Below are positions 1 to 5,443 of a DNA stretch of 5,777 nt, in pieces (positions within the stretch are counted from its first letter, which is position 1; each line of letters opens with the position of its first letter). Both the position numbers and the translations under genes were made by a program. This DNA is from Oscillospiraceae bacterium (GTDB taxonomy: Bacteria; Bacillota; Clostridia; Oscillospirales; Oscillospiraceae): NCBI GenBank assembly GCA_017521875.1, contig JAFXBH010000084.1:1-5777 (forward strand). Reading direction: 5' to 3'. The notes under the pieces were generated by a model. That model did not search any database. It saw only the letters and a program-made list of their open reading frames with translations, and was not told where the DNA came from.

Positions 1-299
1 ATACTACCCGGGAACAAATGAAAATGTTCCTTACCAGACTTGGTTTTGGTTCGAAAATCGTAATTACCGGCGATGTCACGCAAATTGACTTACCCAATGA
101 TAAAATCTCTGGCTTAAAGGACGCGATTCGTGTGCTGGAGGGCGTTAAAGACATTGGTATTTGCCGTCTTACCTCTGCTGATGTGGTTCGTCATGCGTTA
201 GTGCAGGAAATTATCAATGCCTATGAACGGGCGGAGCGAAAACCTGAGGTGCAGAAGACAGGGAAAACATCCGCCAATCACCAACAAAGGAAAAAGTAA
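1..299 (+). CDS. phoH: PhoH family protein, C-terminal part (5' end outside window)
   Basis: This is the last 98 or so codons of a PhoH-family P-loop ATPase. The reading frame is open from the first base (full codons from position 3) and stops with TAA at 297-299. The methionine at 18 is internal, because the frame continues upstream with residues TTREQ that fit the family. The visible part has the conserved stretch [18 protein letters not shown], including the TGD-TQ-D motif typical of the PhoH nucleotide-binding fold, followed by the family's usual ending ([17 protein letters not shown]) and a basic, probably disordered tail. The Walker A motif must lie upstream and is not seen. PhoH proteins are cytoplasmic and are linked to phosphate starvation and RNA metabolism; the exact role is not settled. 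ybeY starts one base after the stop. In Bacillus an HD-domain gene, yqfF, lies between phoH and ybeY; here it does not. Confidence 0.93.
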   Translation, partial: TTREQMKMFLTRLGFGSKIVITGDVTQIDLPNDKISGLKDAIRVLEGVKDIGICRLTSADVVRHALVQEIINAYERAERKPEVQKTGKTSANHQQRKK

Positions 300-300
300 C

Positions 301-804
301 ATGAAAAAATGCAAAATTAACATCACTTACGACTGCTGTATCATCAATAAAATGATTGCTTCCACAATTATTTCCCGATGTGTGGAGACAACCCTGGAGA
401 TGGAAGGTATTTCTGTTCCTTGTGAGATCAACATTCTTATCACCAATGATAAAGGTATCCATGCCATTAATCTTGCCAGTCGAAATATTGACAGACCGAC
501 AGATGTTCTTAGTTTTCCCATGTTTTCCTTGGAAGCGGGCCAGCCGCCGGAAAATTGGGATAGTTACATAGATCCGGAGACAGAAATGTGTCCCCTGGGA
601 GATATGGCGATTTCTGTAGAGCGTGCTATGGCCCAGGCAAAAGAATACGGCCATAGTGTACGGCGTGAAATCGGATATTTGACTATTCATTCCATGCTCC
701 ACTTGCTTGGCTACGATCATATGGACGACGGAGAGCAAAAAAAGCAAATGCGCAGTCGCGAAGAAGCGATTGCTTCTCGAATACCCCGTTTACAAAGGAA
801 CTGA
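301..804 (+). CDS. ybeY: Endoribonuclease / rRNA maturation factor YbeY
   Basis: A complete 167-residue protein of normal YbeY length. YbeY is a cytoplasmic zinc-dependent endoribonuclease involved in 16S rRNA 3'-end maturation and 70S ribosome quality control. The diagnostic metal site HxxxHxxxxxH is at residues 130-140 (HSMLHLLGYDH; ligands H130, H134, H140). Upstream are the conserved NDKGIHAIN segment (49-57), DRPTDVLSFPM (64-74) and LGDMAISVERA (99-109), all in family order. The start at 301 is preceded by AAAGG at 286-290 with about 10 bases of spacing. An in-frame ATG at 217 would overlap phoH by 83 bases and add residues that YbeY proteins lack, so it was rejected. The stop is TGA at 802-804, and era starts 18 bases later. 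Metal ligands are intact and nothing suggests loss of function. Association with Era in the same operon fits their known joint role in small-subunit maturation. Confidence 0.97.
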   Translation: MKKCKINITYDCCIINKMIASTIISRCVETTLEMEGISVPCEINILITNDKGIHAINLASRNIDRPTDVLSFPMFSLEAGQPPENWDSYIDPETEMCPLGDMAISVERAMAQAKEYGHSVRREIGYLTIHSMLHLLGYDHMDDGEQKKQMRSREEAIASRIPRLQRN

Positions 805-810
805 TATAAA

Positions 811-815
811 AGGAG
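811..815 (+). promoter_or_regulatory. Ribosome binding site of era
   Basis: AGGAG lies 7 bases before the ATG at 823, inside an A-rich AAAAGGAGAT context. It is a near-consensus Shine-Dalgarno and fixes the era start. Confidence 0.8.
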
Positions 816-822
816 ATATAAA

Positions 823-1710
823 ATGGCTACGAAAACCGCTATGATCACCATTGCAGGACGCCCTAATGTGGGCAAATCAACCTTAACCAACTATTTGGTA
901 GGGGAGAAGGTTGCAATCGTATCCAATAAGCCCCAGACGACCCGCAATCGGATCTGTGGAATCGTCACGAAAGAAGACACCCAGTATATTTTTGTGGATA
1001 CACCGGGCTTCCATAAGCCCAGAACCAAACTGGGAGATTATATGGTGAATGTCACACGGGAATCTATCGCCAGCGTAGATCTTACGATCCTGTTGGTAGA
1101 GCCGATCGCCTCCGTAGGTGCTCAGGAAAAAGCCTTGATAGAGCAGTTGCAAGTCGGTAAATGTCCTGTTGTTTTGGCAATTAATAAAATTGATACAGTA
1201 GAAAAAGAATGCCTTTTAGAGGTGATTGCCGCCTACTCCAAGGAAATGGATTTTGTTGCCATCATTCCTGTTTCCGCTAAGTCGGGAGACGGCGTGGATG
1301 CTCTTCTGAAGGAGTGCGAAAAGTTCGCGGTGGACAGCCCGTTTTTGTTCCCGGAGGATATTACTACGGATCAGCCGGAACGGCAGGTTATGGCCGAGAT
1401 CATTCGGGAGAAAATGCTTTGGACACTGGATAGAGAAATTCCTCACGGCACTGCTGTTGAAATCACAAAATTTTCCGAACGGGATAACGGTATTATTGAT
1501 ATTGATGCCACCATTTACTGCGAAAAAAATAGTCATAAAGGCATTATAATCGGTAAAAATGGTGATATGTTGAAGAAGATATCCTCGATGGCAAGAAATG
1601 ACTGTGAGAAGTTTATGGGTACCAAGGTGTATTTGACTACCTGGGTTAAAGTGAAAGAAAATTGGCGTGACAGTGATTTTCTTGTCCGTAATTTCGGCTA
1701 CAGAGAATAA
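823..1710 (+). CDS. era: GTPase Era (16S rRNA binding, 30S assembly)
   Basis: A complete 295-residue Era GTPase of typical length. Era binds the 3' end of 16S rRNA and acts in assembly of the 30S subunit at the cytoplasmic side. All GTPase motifs are present: G1 GRPNVGKS (12-19), the switch I region with QTTRNRICGI (38-47), G3 DTPGFHKP (59-66), G4 NKID (121-124) and G5 SAK (151-153). The linker has the usual REKMLWTLDREIPHG (195-209). The C-terminal type II KH RNA-binding domain carries the GxxxGxxG loop as GIIIGKNG (240-247) and ends with the family pattern LTTWVKVKENWRDS and a short tail. Start 823 is supported by the AGGAG at 811-815. It sits between ybeY (18-base gap) and the small yqzL-like gene (54-base gap). 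In Bacillus dgkA and cdd lie between ybeY and era; they are absent here. Confidence 0.98.
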   Translation: MATKTAMITIAGRPNVGKSTLTNYLVGEKVAIVSNKPQTTRNRICGIVTKEDTQYIFVDTPGFHKPRTKLGDYMVNVTRESIASVDLTILLVEPIASVGAQEKALIEQLQVGKCPVVLAINKIDTVEKECLLEVIAAYSKEMDFVAIIPVSAKSGDGVDALLKECEKFAVDSPFLFPEDITTDQPERQVMAEIIREKMLWTLDREIPHGTAVEITKFSERDNGIIDIDATIYCEKNSHKGIIIGKNGDMLKKISSMARNDCEKFMGTKVYLTTWVKVKENWRDSDFLVRNFGYRE

Positions 1711-1751
1711 TTTCCAAGGGTAAATACGGCATTCCTGCAAACCCTATTTAT

Positions 1752-1758
1752 GGAGGGG
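1752..1758 (+). promoter_or_regulatory. Ribosome binding site of the yqzL-like gene
   Basis: GGAGGGG lies 6 bases before the ATG at 1765. Two other in-frame ATGs (1750 and 1759) overlap or touch this element, so it favours 1765 as the start. Confidence 0.7.
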
Positions 1759-1764
1759 ATGCAG

Positions 1765-1908
1765 ATGACATCACAGGATTACTGGCAGATGTTTTTAGAG
1801 ACCGGTGCGCCGGAGTTATATCTGCTATACAACAACGCACGGAAAATGGAGAACTCCCATGTACCTGACAACTCCCGGTCTTGTTCTACGGGTAACGAAT
1901 TATCATGA
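1765..1908 (+). CDS. yqzL: Small YqzL family protein, overlapping recO
   Basis: A 47-codon reading frame that is easy to miss. It has its own strong ribosome binding site (GGAGGGG at 1752-1758). The protein begins MTSQDYWQMFLETGAPELYL and continues LYNNARKMEN. The pattern of an aromatic residue and F, then xTG, then YLxY followed by a charged helix is the signature I recall for the YqzL family, which sits between era and recO in many Bacillota. Its function is unknown to me; no signal peptide or membrane segment is visible. The stop is TGA at 1906-1908, so the last 16 residues (about 32-47) are encoded in the part that overlaps recO in another frame, 50 bases in all. The conserved core (residues 5-28) lies before the overlap. 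Translation probably couples to recO, whose ribosome binding site lies within this gene. The family call comes from remembered sequence pattern and gene position, not from a search. Confidence 0.75.
   Translation: MTSQDYWQMFLETGAPELYLLYNNARKMENSHVPDNSRSCSTGNELS
1848..1851 (+). promoter_or_regulatory. Ribosome binding site of recO, inside yqzL
   Basis: GGAG lies 7 bases before the ATG at 1859 and within the yqzL-like coding region. It decides the recO start in favour of 1859 over an in-frame ATG at 1805, which has no such element and would add 18 residues not seen in RecO proteins. Confidence 0.7.
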
Positions 1909-2614
1909 TGCAGATGCGCTATTAACCATTTTAACCCCCCGTCACGGAAAACTTACCGTGAAGGCCAGAGGTCTGCGCAGAAAACAGAGCCCGCTGATTG
2001 CGGCTTGTCAACTGCTGGCCTATGGGGAATTTACATTATTTGAATATCGTTCTATGTATACAATCAATGAGGCACAGCCGGTGTCGTTGTTTAATAACCT
2101 ACGCAAAGATCTGCAAAAACTGTCATTGGGAACATATTTTGCCCAGGTTGCAGAACTTCTCTCGCAAGAAGATTTTGCCAATCCTCAGTTATTGCCGTTG
2201 GTATTAAACTGTTTGTATGCGTTGTCGGAATTGGATATCCCGGAACAGAAGGTGAAAGCAGTGTTTGAGTTGCGCAGCGCCTGTATTGCCGGTTATTCTC
2301 CGGACTTATTCGGCTGTCATCGTTGCGGTAACCCTTACCCTGATCGATTTGATCTGTCTGCAGGAAGACTGGAATGTGCATCTTGCCGGGATGTGGAGTC
2401 CGATGGTATTCGCCTTCCTGTGATGGGCGGCATGCTGGAGGCAATGCACTATATTACCACATGCGATGATAAGAAACTATTTTCTTTTGATGTGAATGAA
2501 GATACAATCAACAAACTGTCCTCTCTTTCTGAGAGTTATCTATCCACACAGTTAGAACGGGGATTTTCCACCCTGGATTTTTACAAATCCTTGTGGATTC
2601 CTCTTCAAACATAG
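1859..2614 (+). CDS. recO: DNA repair protein RecO
   Basis: A complete 251-residue RecO, normal family length. RecO works with RecR (and RecF) in the cytoplasm to load RecA on SSB-coated single-stranded DNA and to anneal strands. The N-terminal OB-fold is clear: MYLTTPGLVLRVTNYHDAD, then LLTILTPRHGKLTVKARGLRR (21-41), a classic RecO opening. The helical C-terminal part contains a four-cysteine zinc site, C153-x2-C156 and C173-x2-C176, with the family context YSPDLFGCHRCG and LECASC. The start at 1859 is chosen because the protein begins at the OB-fold and has a GGAG at 1848-1851. Its first 50 bases overlap the yqzL-like gene in a different frame. The TAG stop at 2612-2614 overlaps the AGGAG of mutS2, and the next start is 9 bases downstream, so the two are probably translationally coupled. 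Confidence 0.96.
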   Translation: MYLTTPGLVLRVTNYHDADALLTILTPRHGKLTVKARGLRRKQSPLIAACQLLAYGEFTLFEYRSMYTINEAQPVSLFNNLRKDLQKLSLGTYFAQVAELLSQEDFANPQLLPLVLNCLYALSELDIPEQKVKAVFELRSACIAGYSPDLFGCHRCGNPYPDRFDLSAGRLECASCRDVESDGIRLPVMGGMLEAMHYITTCDDKKLFSFDVNEDTINKLSSLSESYLSTQLERGFSTLDFYKSLWIPLQT

Positions 2615-2617
2615 GAG
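2613..2617 (+). promoter_or_regulatory. Ribosome binding site of mutS2, overlapping recO stop
   Basis: AGGAG shares its first two bases with the recO TAG stop and lies 6 bases before the ATG at 2624. Ribosomes terminating on recO would sit over the mutS2 initiation region. Confidence 0.75.
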
Positions 2618-2623
2618 ATTGCA

Positions 2624-5002
2624 ATGTCAGAATTATACACAAAATCCCAGCAAAAATTGGAATTATATAAGGTCTTGGAGTTGTTGGCTGCTTGTGCGGG
2701 AAGTGAAGATGCCAAGCAAGCCTGCTTGTCCATTTCTCCTTCCGCAGATTTGGAAACTGTCCGGAAATTGCAGGAGGAAACCACTGCCGCCTACGATATG
2801 TCTACACGCAAGGGTTATCCGTCTTTTTCCGGCGTGTGTGATGTGTTACCTTCTTTAGACCGTGCCCAACGGGGTGGAATTTTACACCCTAAGGATTTAC
2901 TGCAAATCGGTGGCATTTTGCGTTGCGCTCGCAATGCAAAAGGGTATATTTCCGATGAGGATCCTGAGAATGTCCTGACGCCAATGTTTCGTATGCTTAC
3001 ATCCAATAAATATCTGGAAGATAAGATATTTGGCGCGATTTTATCAGAAGAAGAGATTGCCGATACTGCCAGTTCCGAACTGGCAGATATCCGCCGTCAT
3101 ATGCGTATCCAGGGGGCAAAAGTAAAAGAGGGCCTGCAAAAAATTATTTCTTCTCCGTCCTATGCCAAGTTCCTGCAAGACCCGATTATTACACTGCGAC
3201 AGGGCAGATATGTTGTGCCGGTGAAAAGTGAATGTAAAAATGATATTCCGGGTCTGGTACACGATGTCTCTGCTTCCGGTTCCACATACTTTATAGAGCC
3301 TATGTCAGCGGTGAATGCCAATAATGCATTGCGGGAATTGGAAATCCGGGAAAGAAAAGAAATTGAACGAATTTTGGCGGAATTATCTGCGGAGGTATCC
3401 GGTTTTCAAGATACTATCGGAGATGATTACAAGTTACTGGTTGATTTGGATGTTATTTTTGCCAAGGCAAGATTGTCCTACCAGATGCGCGCTGCTTCGC
3501 CTATTATGAATGATCAGGGAGTTGTAATCCTTAACAAGGTACGGCATCCTTTGATTGACCCCAAGACGGTTGTACCTATTTCCTTGCGTCTTGGTACAGA
3601 TTTTGATACCATGATCATCACCGGCCCTAATACAGGTGGTAAAACAGTTACACTGAAGACCATTGGACTTGTTACCCTGATGGCAGAGTGTGGATTGCAC
3701 ATTCCTGCCGGAGACGGCTGTGAATTGTCCACATTTGATTTGATACTTGCAGATATTGGCGACGAACAGTCTATTGCACAGAGTCTTTCGACATTCTCCG
3801 GGCATATGCGCACTATAGTAGATATTATTTCGCAGTGCGATAGCAGAAGCCTGGTTTTGTTTGATGAATTAGGTGCTGGTACGGATCCTGCAGAAGGCGC
3901 TGCGCTTGCGATTGCACTCATTGAATTTTGTCGAAAAATGGGTAGTCGCGTAGTAGCCACTACCCATTATGCGGAATTAAAGTTATATGCAATGCGTACA
4001 GAACAGGTGATCAACGCCTCCTGCGAATTCGACTTGGAAACGCTTCGCTCTACCTATAAGTTACTCATTGGAATTCCTGGCAAATCCAACGCTTTTGCTA
4101 TTTCGAGGAAATTGGGACTTTCAGAGGATATTCTGAAAAACGCCAATGATTTCATCAACAAAAATGATAAGGATTTTGAAGACGTGCTGTCTCAATTGGA
4201 GCAGCAGCGTCAGCAGATGGAACAAGCCCGCAGGGAAGCAGAACATTTGCGTAAGGAGACGGAAGATATCAAGCAGCGGAATGAAACGTTCCATGCGCAA
4301 CTCCAGCAAGAACGGGAAAAGGCTATGGAGCAGGCTCGTCGCGAGGCGCAGAAAATTATTGAAGATGCCAGACAGACAGCCAATGCTGCAGTTGAGGAAA
4401 TTAAAGCAATCAAGAAACAACTTTCCGAAAATGCGGATACCAAGAATATCAATCAGCGACAAGCAGAACTGCGTAAGAATCTAAACGATGCCGAGGCATT
4501 GCTGCGCAGTAAAGAAGCCTCTAAGGTTCGTCCTGCGCCCACCAGGCAGATTATGGTTGGTGACACTGTTGAGATGCTGAAATTAGGCACAAAAGCCAGT
4601 GTTTTAGCCATCAATAAGGACGGCACGTACCAGTTGCAGGCAGGTATTTTAAAAATTACCGCAGCAGCAGATGAGATATATCTGCTGGAACAGGAAAATA
4701 TCCACAGCAAAAAACCCGGTCGCCCCGCGCATTCCGGAAGAGAGATGAAAATTCAGGCAATGTCATCAGAAATTGACTTGCGAGGTATGGATTCCGTGGA
4801 AGCAATCTGTGTTTTGGAGCGGTATTTGGACGAAGCGATGCGTTCCAATCTTTCCTCTGTTCGGATTATCCACGGAAAGGGAACGGGAACACTTCGCGCA
4901 GCGGTCCAGCAGTCTTTGCGTAAGAATAAATTTGTTAAAAAATTCAGACTGGGCATTTATGGTGAAGGTGAAGACGGTGTAACCATTGCAGAATTCTCTT
5001 AA
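2624..5002 (+). CDS. mutS2: Endonuclease MutS2 (MutS-family ATPase with Smr domain)
   Basis: A complete 792-residue MutS2, normal length. It lacks the mismatch-recognition domain of MutS; the core-lever region starts directly (1-290), with the conserved LRQGRYVVPVKSE near 191-203 and VHDVSASGSTYFIEP near 212-226. The ABC-type ATPase domain has Walker A GPNTGGKT (334-341), the signature region SLSTFSGHM (387-395), Walker B LVLFDELGAGTDP (410-422) and the switch histidine in TTHYAELK (446-453). A Q/E/R-rich coiled coil spans about 510-605, followed by a KOW-like beta region (about 642-690). The C-terminal Smr domain (about 715-792) keeps DLRG (718-721) and HGKGTG (750-755). MutS2 limits homologous recombination in Helicobacter; in Bacillus it is reported to bind collided ribosomes and split them. 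The second role fits the YbeY/Era company. All catalytic motifs look intact. Confidence 0.97.
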   Translation: MSELYTKSQQKLELYKVLELLAACAGSEDAKQACLSISPSADLETVRKLQEETTAAYDMSTRKGYPSFSGVCDVLPSLDRAQRGGILHPKDLLQIGGILRCARNAKGYISDEDPENVLTPMFRMLTSNKYLEDKIFGAILSEEEIADTASSELADIRRHMRIQGAKVKEGLQKIISSPSYAKFLQDPIITLRQGRYVVPVKSECKNDIPGLVHDVSASGSTYFIEPMSAVNANNALRELEIRERKEIERILAELSAEVSGFQDTIGDDYKLLVDLDVIFAKARLSYQMRAASPIMNDQGVVILNKVRHPLIDPKTVVPISLRLGTDFDTMIITGPNTGGKTVTLKTIGLVTLMAECGLHIPAGDGCELSTFDLILADIGDEQSIAQSLSTFSGHMRTIVDIISQCDSRSLVLFDELGAGTDPAEGAALAIALIEFCRKMGSRVVATTHYAELKLYAMRTEQVINASCEFDLETLRSTYKLLIGIPGKSNAFAISRKLGLSEDILKNANDFINKNDKDFEDVLSQLEQQRQQMEQARREAEHLRKETEDIKQRNETFHAQLQQEREKAMEQARREAQKIIEDARQTANAAVEEIKAIKKQLSENADTKNINQRQAELRKNLNDAEALLRSKEASKVRPAPTRQIMVGDTVEMLKLGTKASVLAINKDGTYQLQAGILKITAAADEIYLLEQENIHSKKPGRPAHSGREMKIQAMSSEIDLRGMDSVEAICVLERYLDEAMRSNLSSVRIIHGKGTGTLRAAVQQSLRKNKFVKKFRLGIYGEGEDGVTIAEFS

Positions 5003-5041
5003 AACTGCAGTATAATATGCCATTTAAAGAAATATGACGGA

Positions 5042-5089
5042 AAATGGTTGACTTTTCTTCTATTTTTGTTATCATATATTAAATGGTTG
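5042..5089 (+). repeat. Direct repeat AAATGGTTG flanking the promoter
   Basis: The 9-base word AAATGGTTG occurs at 5042-5050, overlapping the -35 box, and again at 5081-5089, at the predicted transcription start. The two copies start 39 bases apart. The inverse core CCATTT occurs at 5020-5025 and ACCAT at 5096-5100. The arrangement could be an operator for a dimeric regulator, but the words are short and chance occurrence in AT-rich DNA is possible. Confidence 0.35.
5048..5075 (+). promoter_or_regulatory. Extended -10, SigA-type promoter for the HPr-like gene
   Basis: A -35 box TTGACT (5048-5053, 5 of 6 to consensus) and a -10 box TATCAT (5070-5075, 5 of 6) are separated by 16 bases. The -10 carries the TGn extension (TG at 5067-5068). 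Transcription would start near 5082, giving a leader of about 39 bases before the HPr-like start at 5121. The spacer and upstream region are AT-rich. This is the only convincing promoter seen in the window and lies in the 118-base gap after mutS2. Confidence 0.72.
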
Positions 5090-5100
5090 CGTCTGACCAT
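5083..5100 (+). other. Short hairpin at the predicted 5' end of the HPr-like mRNA
   Basis: ATGGT (5083-5087) can pair with ACCAT (5096-5100), extendable by one G-U pair (5088 with 5095). This leaves a 6-base loop, or 8 bases without the wobble. It lies at the very start of the predicted transcript and ends just before the ribosome binding site at 5106-5112. It could protect the 5' end or be one half of an operator. It is a weak stem, so no firm role is claimed. Confidence 0.3.
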
Positions 5101-5105
5101 CACAA

Positions 5106-5112
5106 TAAGGAG
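5106..5112 (+). promoter_or_regulatory. Ribosome binding site of the HPr-like gene
   Basis: TAAGGAG lies 8 bases before the ATG at 5121 and decides the start. An in-frame GTG at 5112 overlaps this element and would add three residues, so it was rejected. Confidence 0.8.
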
Positions 5113-5120
5113 TGTATTCT

Positions 5121-5381
5121 ATGTTTAGTAAAGAAGTCATTGTACGTTGTGAGTCCGGTCTGCATAACAAGCAGGCTACCTACTTTGTCCAAAAAGCAAA
5201 TGAATTTGATTCCAGTATTTGGATGGAGTCCGGTGAACGTAAGATGAATGCAAAGAGCCTCTTGGGTATTATGTCCTTGGGCATTGTTACCGGTGCTGTT
5301 GTAACCTTATGTGCGTCCGGTCCGGATGCAGAGGCTGCGATCAACGCGCTGGAATCTCTTCTTCAGCGGGATGTTTACTGA
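5121..5381 (+). CDS. HPr family phosphocarrier protein with altered active-site loop
   Basis: A complete 86-residue protein, normal HPr/Crh length, cytoplasmic. HPr passes phosphate from EI to PTS EIIA proteins through His15; phosphorylation of Ser46 by HPrK makes it a co-effector of CcpA in Bacillota. Here His15 is present (SGLHNKQA, 12-19) and so is Ser46, within KSLLGIMSLGI (45-55). The C-terminal half with GAVVTLCASGPDAEAAINAL (57-76) matches the fold well. The oddity is the loop after His15: the typical HARPA is HNKQA, so Arg17 is Lys and Pro18 is Gln. This could be a slow or non-PTS phosphocarrier, or a regulatory paralogue like Crh (which instead lacks His15). It has its own promoter and a terminator directly after it. 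In Clostridia an HPr gene often lies near uvrC-hprK, so hprK may lie downstream, outside the window. Family assignment is firm; the choice between ptsH and crh is not. Confidence 0.93.
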   Translation: MFSKEVIVRCESGLHNKQATYFVQKANEFDSSIWMESGERKMNAKSLLGIMSLGIVTGAVVTLCASGPDAEAAINALESLLQRDVY

Positions 5382-5396
5382 TTGAATCAATCTGTG

Positions 5397-5433
5397 CCGC
5401 CTCAGTGCAAAAATTGCATTGAGGCGGTTTTAT
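5397..5433 (+). terminator. Rho-independent terminator after the HPr-like gene
   Basis: A 14-base-pair stem pairs 5397-5410 (CCGCCTCAGTGCAA) with 5414-5427 (TTGCATTGAGGCGG). There is a single G-U pair (5405 with 5419), a three-base AAA loop, and then TTTTATT (5428-5434). It begins 15 bases after the HPr-like stop codon. The hairpin is long and GC-rich at its base, as expected for an efficient intrinsic terminator; the T-run is slightly interrupted. The uvrC ribosome binding site follows at once. Confidence 0.9.
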
Positions 5434-5434
5434 T

Positions 5435-5438
5435 GGAG
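5435..5438 (+). promoter_or_regulatory. Ribosome binding site of uvrC, abutting the terminator
   Basis: GGAG lies 5 bases before the ATG at 5444 and immediately after the T-run of the terminator hairpin, only 8 bases from the base of the stem. Confidence 0.7.
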
Positions 5439-5443
5439 TAATT

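Noticed and set aside
217..300. Possible upstream in-frame start for ybeY at 217
   Set aside because: It would overlap phoH by 83 bases and add 28 residues that do not resemble YbeY. The ATG at 301 has a ribosome binding site and gives the normal family N-terminus.
214..747. Long minus-strand open frames, for example opposite ybeY, era (1216-1740) and mutS2
   Set aside because: They lie fully opposite well-supported conserved genes, show no recognisable motifs, and have no convincing ribosome binding site or promoter. They are shadows of the real frames.
1717..1745. Weak inverted repeat AGGGT/ACCCT between era and yqzL, as a terminator
   Set aside because: There are only five pairs with a loop of 19 bases and no T-run after it. 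It would not terminate transcription.
1805..1858. Possible upstream in-frame start for recO at 1805
   Set aside because: The added 18 residues are unlike RecO, and the stretch codes for the YqzL-like protein in another frame. The ATG at 1859 has GGAG at the right distance and starts at the OB-fold.
4140..4460. Q/E/R-rich repetitive-looking stretch in mutS2, considered as a DNA repeat or insertion
   Set aside because: The low complexity is at the protein level and matches the coiled coil that normally links the ATPase and Smr domains in MutS2. There is no exact DNA repeat.
4986..5016. TATAAT at 5011-5016 with a TTGCAG upstream, as a second promoter after mutS2
   Set aside because: The -10 is perfect, but the spacer would be 19 bases and the -35 lies inside the mutS2 coding end and is only a partial match. 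It is less convincing than the extended -10 promoter at 5048-5075, though it may contribute weakly.
5379..5391. Small palindrome around the HPr-like stop codon (TGATT-G-AATCA)
   Set aside because: Eleven bases in AT-rich DNA, easily by chance, and next to a much stronger hairpin that explains the region.
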